Shown here in pieces: positions 47,541-58,383 of a stretch of DNA of 64,000 bases. Position numbers and translations under genes: made by a program. The notes under the pieces are model-generated. The model saw only the letters and a list, made by a program, of their open reading frames with translations, searched no databases and had not been told where the DNA came from. Position 1 is the stretch's first letter, and each line of letters opens with the position of its first letter. Location: assembly GCA_022393335.1 (NCBI GenBank), contig JAJEKB010021279.1, forward strand, positions 1 through 64,000, written 5' to 3'. This DNA comes from Macrotrachela quadricornifera. Lineage: Eukaryota > Rotifera > Eurotatoria > Philodinida > Philodinidae.

Positions 47541-49600
47541 ATGTATTTTGAAATGAATAAATTTATTCTTATCTTTATTGGATGGATTATTCGAGTTAGT
47601 AAGTATTGTTTACATAAAAAAGAAAGATCATTTTCATAAACTCGTATCTTTTTTTCTCTAATAGGTTTTGGTCTATCATGTATTCAATGTACTGGTCCAG
47701 TTCGACGTGTTTCACGAAATTGGGATCATTCTTGTTTAGATGGTTCTTTAGCACCATTACCTTGTGAACAACCAGTTAATAAATCTATTCCATCTTTTAA
47801 AAATTGTGTATCTGCTCTTTACAAATTAGGATTTAATAGAAGAGGTAAGAAAAATTCTATTTAAACTTCTATATTATGTATATATAAAGAAAAATGAATA
47901 ATATATATAAAAATATTAATTATTCTCAGGTAAAAAATTTTCTGCAATCATACATCGAACACTTCCACCACCACATTTTTCAATAGTTGGTATATCAAAA
48001 TAAATTAATTGAGTATTAGTTTTTTCAATAAGATTTCGTTGTTCATCATTTAATGAATCATAAGCTGTTTTAGACATAGCTAATAAATATTGACCTTGTT
48101 TATTTTGTATTTCAATTATATTACCAGCAAAATTTTTCATTTGTTCAAGTGTTATATTTATAATTTGACGTTTACCATTTTGTTCAAGTGATTTAACAAT
48201 AGTATTTCGTTGTTCTTTATTAGGAATAGATTCTAAACATATAATAACAACATGTGTACCAATACCCATTATAACATTAGTATGATAAATTGGTTTTTGA
48301 TTTTCATCAACACTATCTAATATAATAGGTGGTTGTTGATAATTCATTAATTTAGTAAAATGTTCAACAATTATTTCATGTGTACGAGGTGAACGTATAG
48401 CATAAACAATTTTATTTATACGATCAAGTACTAATGAACCAGTACCTTCAAGATATTGATTTCGTTGTTCATATTGAGTTAAATCTATAATAGCAGTTAC
48501 TTGATAATTTTGAGATAATGTTTTAATAATATCTTGACGACGTTCAAGACGACGACTTTCTGCAAGCATTGGATAGAGTATAATTGTTCCATCGGAATGT
48601 GTTGAAAACCAATTATTTGGAAAAACAGCATCAGGTTTTATTGGTGATAATGTATCATCAAATACATCAATATGAATATCATATGAACGAAGTTTTTCAA
48701 CCATACGATTAAATTCTATTAATGCTTGTTGTTGACTTTTTTCTGTTGATGATATATCAGCATATTCAATATCTTGAAATGAATTTGACTCAGCTGTTTC
48801 TGTATTAAAACTACAACAAGCTGGTCGAATCATAATAATACGTTGTGTAGATTGAGTTGAAGCCATTATTGAATAAAGAAAAAAAAAGAGACTAACATAT
48901 ACTTATATGCTACTATGTTGTTTTTTTATTTTCGTCTTTCGCTTTTTTTTGTTTTTGAATGTGTCATTAAATAAACATTGTTCTTCCTCGTAATAGATAG
49001 AAATAAAAGAATAAATATCTATTACGCATTTATATTTCATATTTATACGAAGATTAAGATAAAAAAGAATGGTCGTGTTAATCGACAGTGAATCATTTTC
49101 ATCGATCTATTTTATAAATGTACCCTGCACGGAAGCAAAAAAATATCGTGTCATTACTTTCTTTATCATATTGTTTTTTTTTCATTCTATACACGTGAAA
49201 ACGAATGTTTTTTTCGTATATATAAAACCAATAATATTATACTTTAAATTTGAATTCAAGTTTCAAGTATTACATATGTAGTTAATCGAATAAATTATTA
49301 GAATTTATTTAATAATCTTAATCTTATTTTCTTTTTCTTTTTTATCTAGGATTGTATATTCATCGTGGTTGTTCGGTAATTGATAAAATCCGACATGAAT
49401 GTGATCCACCAATATCAATAAATGACTTAAAAAATACATCAGACGTTTATTGTAGCCGTACATGTTCAAATGATGGTTGCAATCAACATACAGTTCGAGA
49501 AATATTGTCAAATGCTCATGATTATTTATATAAAACTAATACTATCTTGAAAATTTATTTGATTATTTGGGTGCAATTTTATTTTATTTTATTTTTTTGA
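47541..49600 (+). CDS. Ly6/uPAR-like small secreted or GPI-anchored Cys-rich protein
   Basis: Three exons, 47541-47598, 47665-47844 and 49350-49600, give 162 residues. A hydrophobic signal peptide (about residues 5-24) is followed directly by LSCIQCTGP, the usual start of a Ly6-type domain. Further Cys residues follow through HRGCSVID, HECDPP and VYCSRTCSNDGCNQ, the last resembling the CNxD-type end of three-finger folds. The C-terminal 20 residues are hydrophobic, suggesting a GPI-anchor signal or membrane tail. An in-frame second Met at 47553 is an alternative start. Intron 2 is 1505 nt, far longer than typical here, and contains a complete gene on the opposite strand. Expected location is the cell surface; ligand unknown. 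Confidence 0.75.
47916..48866 (-). CDS. Amidinotransferase-superfamily hydrolase, CtlX/DDAH-like (citrulline utilisation type)
   Basis: An intronless gene of 316 residues lying antisense inside intron 2 of the Ly6-like gene. Motifs in order: IMIRPACC near the start, PDAVFPNNWFSTH (78-90), EGTGSLVLDR (140-149), YHTNVIMGIG with H195, and KCGGGSVRCM with nucleophile C298. These are the substrate-binding Asp/Asn region, the Glu/Gly segment, the catalytic His and the catalytic Cys of the guanidino-modifying fold. The length and the CGGGSVRC form match the bacterial CtlX group (citrulline ureido hydrolysis) better than animal DDAH or arginine deiminase. Substrate assignment is by family recall. No signal peptide is seen, so it is probably cytosolic. 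Lack of introns among intron-rich neighbours, plus the bacterial-type affiliation, suggests horizontal acquisition. Codon use is like the neighbours, so it is not recent. Confidence 0.88.
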   Translation of the reverse strand: MASTQSTQRIIMIRPACCSFNTETAESNSFQDIEYADISSTEKSQQQALIEFNRMVEKLRSYDIHIDVFDDTLSPIKPDAVFPNNWFSTHSDGTIILYPMLAESRRLERRQDIIKTLSQNYQVTAIIDLTQYEQRNQYLEGTGSLVLDRINKIVYAIRSPRTHEIIVEHFTKLMNYQQPPIILDSVDENQKPIYHTNVIMGIGTHVVIICLESIPNKEQRNTIVKSLEQNGKRQIINITLEQMKNFAGNIIEIQNKQGQYLLAMSKTAYDSLNDEQRNLIEKTNTQLIYFDIPTIEKCGGGSVRCMIAENFLPENN

Positions 49601-50249
49601 TAAATTATAAATAAAATATTTCTGTTGAATTTGTTATATTAAAATGTTTATAATTATTATAAAAATACATTAAATTTTATTACAAATCTAATGGAAAATC
49701 AATTAATAATTAATTAGATCACGCAAGCATTAAATGTTCTTCATATGTTCTATGATCATGTCGAAAAATATCAAGGATCGAAGATGCTGTTGTTCGAAAA
49801 TTTGATTTGTTGTGTTTCATCAATATTATATATGCATGACTTCAAGATGAAAATAAGAAAAATTTAACTATTATCTTAATTTTTACTCATGCGTAATCAA
49901 TAATAACAGCAACACCTCATGGTTGAATTGCTTCTTCTATTAGTTGAACTATTTGTCAAATTAGTCATTTTTGAACTAGAAAAATTGTAAATCGAATACA
50001 TTACATAATCAAACATTGAAGACAACGACTAAACACTTCGATAATTCTTAAAAAAAAATAAATAATTTTTATCTAACTATCTTACTTAATCTAATGATCT
50101 TTACATTAGGTAAATATTCAACAGAAACTTTACAAAAATAATAAAATAATCATTAATTAAGTAGAAATATGCAGCACATTTTGGCGTTTTCAATAGATCT
50201 TTAAATAGGATATATTTGATAGAAAAATCTATCATCAAATTTTACCTTG

Positions 50250-50465
50250 TCATGAAAGATTTTCACCAATACTAGACAATATACTTTGATAAAATGAAGC
50301 AATAGATTTAACACGTTCATTATGTACTGACGTCGTGTCATCTTCGTGCGAAGCATTATCATCATGTACACTTTGTCCATGGCTTATAGATGATGATCCA
50401 AACAGATTGTTATTTAATCCAACTACAGTCAAAGTATCATAATATTTATTATGTCTTCCTAGATC
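50250..50465 (-). pseudogene. Possible orphan coding exon (relic)
   Basis: On the minus strand a frame reads through a polar, Ser/His/Asp-rich stretch (with SHGQSVHDD and KSIASFYQSILSS) to a TGA at 50250. It could be the last exon of a gene whose other exons I cannot find. Upstream, an in-frame stop occurs just before 50470. Composition looks somewhat coding, but there is no homology I recognise. It may be chance. Confidence 0.2.
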
Positions 50466-51539
50466 TATTGGCTTGAAAAATCGTTGAAATGATTAGGTAG
50501 TGATGTATTACATTTGTTAATAAATTTAGAAAGTAATAGATAATATTATGAATAACTGGTTAATTGGACTATAATTATGAACTTTATCATATCAATAGAT
50601 TGAATTAACCAAAGATATTTTTAAATTTCTATTTAATCTTTTCATTGATTATTTAAATTGTAAGCTTGGAATATTCAAAACAAAGAATTTTCATTTCAAG
50701 ATTAATTTAAAAAAAACTTAGCGTTGAAAGTACAAGACTACAACCCTGATCTAGTATTATCGACAAGAAGATATAAATCTAATTTCTTTTAGACTATTTG
50801 TATTAATTCCTCTACCTTCACTTTCTTCTTTTAGTTAGTATTCAATTTTGTTATTTTTAATCAAAAATAGTTAATAAAAATATGATAAGTCTGCTTTTAT
50901 CAATTTTAAGCCATTAAAGATAAGAAAACATATCATTATCCTATCGTGACACTCTTCTGACGTAAAATATACTAGAATTATAAAATAATATAATAAATTT
51001 GAACAACTATTATAATTGTATTTCCTATTTGACATAAGAACAGATATATGATAGAAAAAAAAATGAGTGCAAATTAAATGGTCAGTATTTTATTACGAAT
51101 GATCAGTAAAATTTGATCATTATTAAATGCAAATGATCAGTAAAAAAATTCAATTGTCAGTAAAATAATTGATGATTAGTGACAATTGGATTTGGTCAGT
51201 GAATCATCGTATTTTTATCAGTCTTCACCATTCCGTAACATCCATCGATTATCACATATATGTTGACCTTGTTTTAAATATTATTACAGCTATTCGATAT
51301 CGTACAATGATAGATGAACATATCATTTACAGCGATAGTTATTTCAGTTTAACAAAGAACTAGATTCATAATATCTTCCATCAATCGTTTTTCTATTTAG
51401 GAGGGAATCTTCCCAAATGTTCCCTATAATTTCAATGATTCTTTTATAATCATATAGTACATGGTGTTCTACTACATAACTGAGAGGGATTCGAGTTAAT
51501 AGTAAATTTTAACAGAACTACCATGTTTTCAATATATCA

Positions 51540-51891
51540 GGTTTTTAAAAATCCCTGTAGGGGGCCTCATACTTCGAAAAAAACAAAAATTTGATTTTCA
51601 ATCTGAAGTTTTGCCAAAATAAAGATCTCAACTAGACTAGTCTGCACGAAGACACTCAGAAGTTTTAGACAAAATTTCGTCGAAATATAATACTTCTCAA
51701 AATGTGTATTCTATATGGGAAAGAACCTATATAATGAAATCGCTCTAATTTGACAAAACTTTTTCTAAAACTTCTGAGTTTCTTCGTACAGACAAGTCCA
51801 GATGAGATTTTTATTTTGGCAAAACTTCAGATTAAAAACCCAAGTTTTGTTTTTTTCGAAGCATGATGTACCCTAAAGGGATTTTTAAAAA
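51540..51891. mobile_element. 350-bp foldback element
   Basis: The left arm 51540-51683 and right arm about 51755-51891 are reverse complements with scattered mismatches. Shared blocks include GTTTTTAAAAATCCCT at the ends, CTTCGAAAAAAACAAA, and GTTTTGCCAAAATAAA. The spacer of about 70 nt has no features. Non-coding and non-autonomous. Confidence 0.75.
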
Positions 51892-52255
51892 CGTGAGGCT
51901 GTGGGTGAAGGTAACGGTTTCTGTTCTACATCCACACCTTCACCTACCGTGCGGCGAAAGGTGTTAAAATTCGAGAAAAAACACGTCGAGGTTGATCTTC
52001 AAAAGCAATAAAAGCATTACTTATTCAATAAACTTTTTGTTAATTGTAATTGTACTATTTTTCACTGATATAAATGAAATAACTTATCAAAAAAAATTAT
52101 CTACTGATCAAAAAGTACTGATCATTTAAATAGGACCCAAAAAAATTGTCTGTAGTTGTAAAAATAGCCACATATATTCTATTCCACATAAAATATTCTC
52201 TTCTTATCAGTAAAAAAACAAAAAACACTAAAAGCACATTTTTTCACCTCGAAAG

Positions 52256-54093
52256 ATGATAATGTATATGTTAGTATTTATTATTCTCGCTTATTGTATG
52301 CAAAATGGATATGCTAATGATCCTACTATTGTTCATACAAAATATGGTGATATACTTGGTTATCAAACATCGTTAGCTCGTGTTTTCTATGGAATTCCAT
52401 TTGCTCAACCACCTATTAATAAATTAAGGTAGTTATAAATGTGTAAGTTTTCGATATTAACATATAAAATATATTTAGATGGAATTCACCAGTACCAATT
52501 GAGAAATGGTCTCCAAAAATAATTAATGCTACTACAAGAGCACCTGCTTGTCCTCAACCATCATGCGATCCAACTTCTCCTTTCTGTCCTCCATATGTAA
52601 AATATTTTAATCTAAATCAAAAAATTCGATTCTTCTCTTTCTTTATGAAATATATAGTTTTCGGAAGATTGTCTTTATTTGAACATTTTTACTCCATTAT
52701 CAACACAAACATCTCCTTTGCCTGTTATGATTTTTATTCCTGGTGGTGAATTTCAATATCTTGATGCATCTGCACCAGCTTATAACTCTGAACGTTTAGT
52801 TAATACAACGAATGTTATTGTTGTATTCGTTCAATATCGACTTGGTAAGTACAATAAATATTTATTCATTATAAATTGTATATTTATAAAGGTGTTCTTG
52901 GATTTTTTGCAACTGGAACGGGTCCAAATGATATCAAAGGTAATTATGGTATACTTGATCAACGTTTAGCTATTACATGGATCAAAGCAAATATTGATGC
53001 ATTCGGAGGAGATCCAAATCAAGTTTGATAAATAATAATAATATGATATAAATTTTTTTTTTAAATATATTTATTTTAGATTACTTTATTTGGTCAAAGT
53101 GCTGGTGCACAATCTGTTGCATTACATTATATGGCAAATGATATGCAATCATTTTTTCAGCAAGCTATCATTCAAAGTGCACCTATGGCAATACCATTTA
53201 GGTATACGAATAAAATAAATCATATACTATATTTATATTATTTCTTTAGAACTTATTCAGAATATATTGCACCTCGTGTTCTTTTAGCTGAACAACTTCA
53301 TTGTAATTTTAATGATATTGCTTGCTTTCGTTCAGCTTCTGTTGATAATATAACTGCTGCTCAAAAGATAGTAAATACAAAAATAACTTCATTAGAACCA
53401 TTATTATTCTTTGAACCATGGGTACCTGTAATTGATAATATTATTGTTCATGGTCAATTATATGAAACTATTCAGAATGTATCATTTCCTTTAAAACCTC
53501 TTATTACAGGTACAGTTATTGATGAAGGATTATTTTTTATTTATAAACAATGGAATAAACCAATTTCAATTAATTTATATATTGAAATTGGTCTTGGATT
53601 TTTTCGAGAAAAAACATTGAAAGTTCTTGAACGTTATCCACCTATAGGTATAGATGATCAACGACCACGTTTATCTCAAATTGCAACTCAATGGGTATTT
53701 TCTTGTCCAACACGTATATTTGCTCGTAAAGCTGCATCATATTCTTATGTATTTGGTTATCCATTAAATTCTAATAAAAAACAAAATGATGCATTTTGTA
53801 ATGGACATGTATGTCATGGTGATGAATTACCATATCTATTTGAATCAAGATGGTTAAATTTTACGGATACTGGTCGACGTATATCTCAAAGTATAGCAAA
53901 TTATTGGACAAATTTTGCTAAAACTCAAAATCCAAATAAACCATTATCTATACCAATATCATGGTTAAATGTAACTGGTGAAAATGAAAAATATATGTAT
54001 TTTCAAGATCCATTAGAAATACGAGAAAATTATTTAAAAGATGATTGTGATTTTTGGGATCAAATTGGTTATCGTAAAGAGAGTTTTTTATAA
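52256..54093 (+). CDS. Secreted type B carboxylesterase / cholinesterase-family hydrolase
   Basis: Six exons (52256-52428, 52479-52596, 52658-52844, 52892-53022, 53080-53201, 53250-54093) encode 524 residues. The N-terminal 20 residues are a signal peptide. Family marks follow: VFYGIPFAQPP near 50, EDCLYLNIFTP, an IPGGEF oxyanion-hole segment, FGQSAGAQS with catalytic S210, GTVIDEG with E336 as the acidic residue, and CHGDELPYLF with H433. The Ser-Glu-His triad is complete. Length fits the alpha/beta-hydrolase esterase family. In the oxyanion loop GGE replaces the more usual GGG/GGA-F. No C-terminal anchor is visible, so it is probably secreted or vesicular. The substrate cannot be told; Trp and aromatic-gorge residues specific to acetylcholinesterase were not checked. 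Confidence 0.88.
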
Positions 54094-54260
54094 AAATTTA
54101 TATTTTTTTTCTACTCTTGAATTATTATTGGATATAATTCATTGAAATTATTTAATGAACAAAACATTCACATGAAATAATTGAACACATGATTTACTAT
54201 TCTATCCTGTATTTATAGTTTAACTATCAAAATAACAAATACATACAAAAATCAAAATAA

Positions 54261-56248
54261 TTACACTTGTTTTGTATTAGGTCGAATAGGAGTTACATCA
54301 GTTGATGTCTAAAAAAATATAATAATTATATTTACAAAAAAAACAAAACAAGAAAAGATTAATTTTCTTACTCGACGTAAAGAATTTCTTAATGGTGATT
54401 GATGATTTGTTGGTAATGTTGGTCGGGATATACTAACTCGTGTACCATCAGGATTCATACGATAAGATATTCTTGTTGGTGTTATTGATCTTTCATTCGT
54501 ATGAGATGAAATAATAGATTGTATTGTATTCGTTCGATTTATTTCAATTTCTATATTAGAATTTTCGTTAATAACAGAAACAGGAGCAGGAACTAAGAAA
54601 ATAAAATATTAATTCTTTTTTTTTGTTTATAAGAGAAATATATACCGTCGTTAATAAATGTTGTTGTCGGAATAGTATTATGTTGATTTGTTTCATCCTG
54701 TGTAAATATACAACTGGTATTAATATCATTACGATTATCGGTTATAGTCTCAGATTGTTTTAAAGTTTGGCATGATGATGATGATGGTTCATTTTCAATA
54801 GTAGTTCGCATAGGTGATGAATGAACACTAATAAATGTATAGAAAAAACAAAATTTATATGATAATATTGAAAATATATTTTACTTAGTTGTTGTAATGG
54901 ATGATGTTAAAGGTGATGATTGAGCAGCTGCTAATGGTCGATATTCATTGGCTGCATTAGTTGTTGTACGATTAGTAATTGATTTACCTAAACGAAATCG
55001 TCCTTGTTTAAGTGGGATTTTCGGTAGTCGAGCAGCCATTATATCTGTTTCTGTACGTCGAACTGTTGCTGGTGTAAATTCAAGTGGAGGATCAGAAGAT
55101 GAATCAATTTGCATAAGATGTTCTTCAAGAGCAGCATCAGTTTTATCATCAATTGATGTCCATGGATCAATTTGTTTATTAGCATTATCAGTAGTTTCTA
55201 TTACTGTATTATCTTGTTGATTATCATCAATAATAATTGTTTGAATAGATGTTTGTTGTAATTGATTTTTATCGATAGTCGCTGTATTATGATTATTATT
55301 ATTTATAATTGATATTGATGAAGATGATGGAACATTTGTAATAGTTATATCAGGTGGAATTGTTTGTAAATTAGAATGTGTTGATTCGACAACAATAGTT
55401 GAAGCAAGTGGTTGTATATCCATTTGAAAAGAACTATAATAATAATAAAAAATGAGATGTAAATATGAATTTAAATTATTTTATATGATGTACTTTGTTG
55501 GTGATTTTGATGATTGTTGTATATCAGAAAGATTTAATGTCATTGTTGATTTATTTATTGATTTTCGAGTCTAAAAGAAAATAATCAATTTTTAATTATT
55601 TATTGTAAAGAAAAATGAATTATATCACTGACCGATATATTATTACGTTCAGAAGAAGGTATTTTATTAATTGATGTTTGTGTTCGTAAATGATGAATTT
55701 GTTGTGGATCAAGATAATGTTGTACAATTTCATCTGTTATTGGTACGATCATAACATGTTCTGGTAACCATTGAAAATTTGTTGTTTGATGTTGATTAAA
55801 AGAAGAATTTTTAAGAATAGATAAATGTTGTGTACAACAATTATATGATGATAATTGTGAAACTATTGAACAGATTAAACATGTTGGATTTTTAGTTTTA
55901 TTTTCATTCGAATTTTGTAATGTTTTTTTCTTTGATTTAATTCTTTCTGATCGTCGTCGTGGTGATGATGATGATGGTGATGATGAGGATTTTTCTTCTT
56001 CATCGGAATCTGATAAAACAATATATGATGTTTTTTTATTTGTTGTTTTTGATTGTTGATGATCATCATCGTCTTCCCATAGATTACTTGGTCTACTACG
56101 TAATTTATCTAATCGTCGAGCTATTTGAGATTTGAATGGTGGAGATGATTGACGTTTTCGTTTTTCTAAATATTAAAAAAAATTGCTAATTAGAGATAAA
56201 TAAAATAAAATTTCTATATTTACTTTGTTGTTTTTTTCCACTGCTCAT
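54261..56248 (-). CDS. Unrecognised Ser/Thr-rich, probably nuclear protein, 544 residues
   Basis: Seven exons on the minus strand (56248-56224, 56165-55633, 55570-55494, 55433-54885, 54827-54646, 54592-54372, 54308-54261) join in one frame from MSSGKKQQ to a TAA. The start is strongly basic (KKRKRQ). Next comes LSDSDEEEKSSSS, followed by RRRSERIKSKKK, both typical of nuclear proteins. Residues around 110-130 hold TCLICS ... YNCCTQH, a possible zinc-binding knuckle. The middle is disordered and rich in Thr, Ile and Asn. Two more conserved-looking segments are KIPLKQGRFRLGKS and TRISYRMNPDGTRVSISRP, surrounded by SP/TP sites. I do not recognise a family. Consistent codon use and seven frame-keeping introns make the gene itself secure. 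Confidence 0.7.
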
Positions 56249-56639
56249 TTTATTAATTGCGTATAAAAAGTTGACAAGTATAAAATTTAAATATAACGGA
56301 AAATAACTAAAGAAATATATATTAAAATTTGAATGGAGAAAACATTTGACAATGTGTCGATGATTATCCTCTTTGAAAAAGAGATGGCGCTAATATATTG
56401 AATTAATCAAAAAATATATCAATTATTTCAGAGCTTAGGATATACAAATGAAATAGCTTTAAGAAACTTCAAAATCTGAATATGATTTCGATTTCGTCGA
56501 AGTCAGCAAACATAAATTGCTGAAGTTTTATAGCATGAAAAAAATTTATATTTCTTATTTAATATTTTTTTTTTATTTAAAAAAGAAAGAGACAAATAAT
56601 ATTGAAAAGAAACACACAAAATTGATGTTATTATTATAT
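56249..56639. other. Spacer between two minus-strand genes
   Basis: AT-rich 390-nt spacer holding the promoter of the 544-residue protein gene and the 3' end of DNALI1. No other feature seen. Confidence 0.5.
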
Positions 56640-57656
56640 TTATTTCTTTGGTGCAATTAATCCTTCCAATTGTGCCTAAAAGAAAAAATATTCTTCTTTT
56701 TTTATTATTATTAAAATCTAACTTTGAGTTGTTGATTTGTTTTTTTCAAAAAATTAATTTCTTCCATATGTTTTCTTTCTTCAACTTGTCGTTGTTCATT
56801 TAATTTTTTTTCAGCTGCTTCAGAATTTGCTTTTGTTTCTCTAAGTTGTCGTTCAAGATCACGTTTATCTTCTTCAAGTTGTACTAACTAAAATAATATT
56901 AAGATAAATAAAAAACAAATCTAATTTTATAACAAACTTTTCGTTCTAATTCAGATTTTCCTTGTTCAGCCATTAATGCTTTACGCATACCAAATGCAAC
57001 ACTACTTTCATAAAGTGTTTGATATGCACGTAAAGTCATTTGTAATTCATCTCGTACACGAAGAAGAAGTAAACCACGTTCAGCACAATTAATAGCAACT
57101 TGACGAATAAGTTCATCTATTTATAAAATGAATTATAAATTTTAAAAAAAACTCGAAAAATTTATTTATTTACCAAAACATTGTGAAAAAAGTTCACGTC
57201 GTACTGGACAAATACCAGTTTCACGAGCTTGTCGTTGTTGTAAACGCATATCTAATTGTTCTTGTAAATTAATAACATCAAGACGTGTTGCTGGTGTTGA
57301 TGATATACGTTGACAATAAAGTAAATCAGAATTATTTGGATCTTTTGTAATTCTATTTAAATAATAGCAAAAATAAAATTTCTTTTTTTTCTTTTAAAAA
57401 TTAAATTTAAATAATTTCACCTTGGTGGAAGAATTTTATCAAGAATTTCTTCTAATGATAAATCTTTTATACTTTGTTGTTTTCTACCTAATTGTGGTGA
57501 ACTTGTACCACCACCTGTAACATCCATCATTTGTTGATCTAATGCTGTTTGTTGTTTACCAGCACCAAGTGCTCTACGATCTTTTTCATTTCCTGCTGTT
57601 ATTAATGTTGGATTATCAAAACGAACAAGTGAACCAGTTGGTGGAATGATTGACAT
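56640..57656 (-). CDS. DNALI1: Axonemal dynein light intermediate polypeptide 1 (p28-like)
   Basis: Five exons on the minus strand (57656-57421, 57352-57174, 57116-56938, 56887-56723, 56675-56640) encode 264 residues, the usual family length. The start MSIIPPTGSLVRFD matches the family N-terminus. EEILDKILPPR, QARETGICPVRRELFSQCFDELIRQ, CAERGLLLLRVRDE, AYQTLYESSVAFGMRKAL and the final LKAQLEGLIAPKK are hallmark segments. Residues about 150-255 form a long coiled coil. The protein is a component of inner-arm dyneins of motile cilia, binding the heavy chain, and fits the ciliated corona of rotifers. An upstream in-frame Met at 57752 exists, but a TTTTTTCTAG acceptor (exon start 57700) and family length favour 57656. 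It is divergent to FBXO8, with 727 bp between the starts. Confidence 0.95.
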
Positions 57657-58383
57657 TGTGTTGTTTTTTTTTTGAATTCTATAAAAATTTGTATAACGAT
57701 CTAGAAAAAATAATATATTCCAGGTCATTTTCACTACGTCTTTTGGTTCCACTAAGAGAAAAATATTTTCGGAAAAATCAAATAAATATCGAATAAGAAA
57801 ACTAAATTTATATAGGAGATTTTATTCAATCGGTTCTATTAAATAATCTCTAAACTAGTCGAGAATTTTTAAAAATAAGAAAATATTATGTTAAATTATA
57901 ACCTTGAAAAATATATAACTTAAGGATACATTTTTAAATAAATAAAATTTATAAAAATTTGTTTCTATACAATACGTTGCTAAAAGTAAATGCCATTGAT
58001 ATTTGTCTTACAAACGGGTTACTTAGCAACTATATGATTAATATAAAAGTTCTTATTTATTTTAATAATCATAATAAAAAAGAATAAATTAAAAAATTGA
58101 ATAATTTTTAGTAAATTTTATATTTTATTTATTTTTTTATTGGTTATTTATTTGACCAATGATTGAATATAGAAGAAAAACTTGTTCAATTCTGTAATTT
58201 TTTTTTGCTTTCCTTCTTCTTATTCTTTCTCAACAAATAACGAAGAAAAAAAAGTATTTTTTTTTTCTAATCTGACATACATACTGCTTACCTTTCCACG
58301 TCGACATCTTCTGTCCACGTCACCGTAGCAAGTCGGCTCGGCTACATATTCGTTCGATTAAAAATTGATTTTAATCATTGACG
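57657..58383. promoter_or_regulatory. Divergent promoter region between DNALI1 and FBXO8
   Basis: The 727-bp interval must carry the control sequences for both genes. Most is AT-rich. A GC-richer patch at 58294-58345 includes CACGTCGACATC, TCCACGTCACCG and GTCGGCTCGGC, possible E-box or CRE-like sites. These are pattern matches only. Confidence 0.4.

Larger units (their letters stand above)
49601..52255. other. Intergenic with a hairpin element and GATCAGTAAA repeats
   Basis: No confident gene. It contains a possible orphan exon (50250-50465, -), GTCAGTA/GATCAGTAAAA motifs at 51080-51170 with inverted counterparts near 52103-52126, and a foldback at 51540-51891. An acceptor-like TTCTTATCAG ends at 52210, before the carboxylesterase ATG. 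Confidence 0.55.

Noticed and set aside
57657..57752. Upstream extension of DNALI1 to an earlier in-frame Met
   Set aside because: Family length and N-terminal motif support the later Met, and an acceptor-like site lies between the two.
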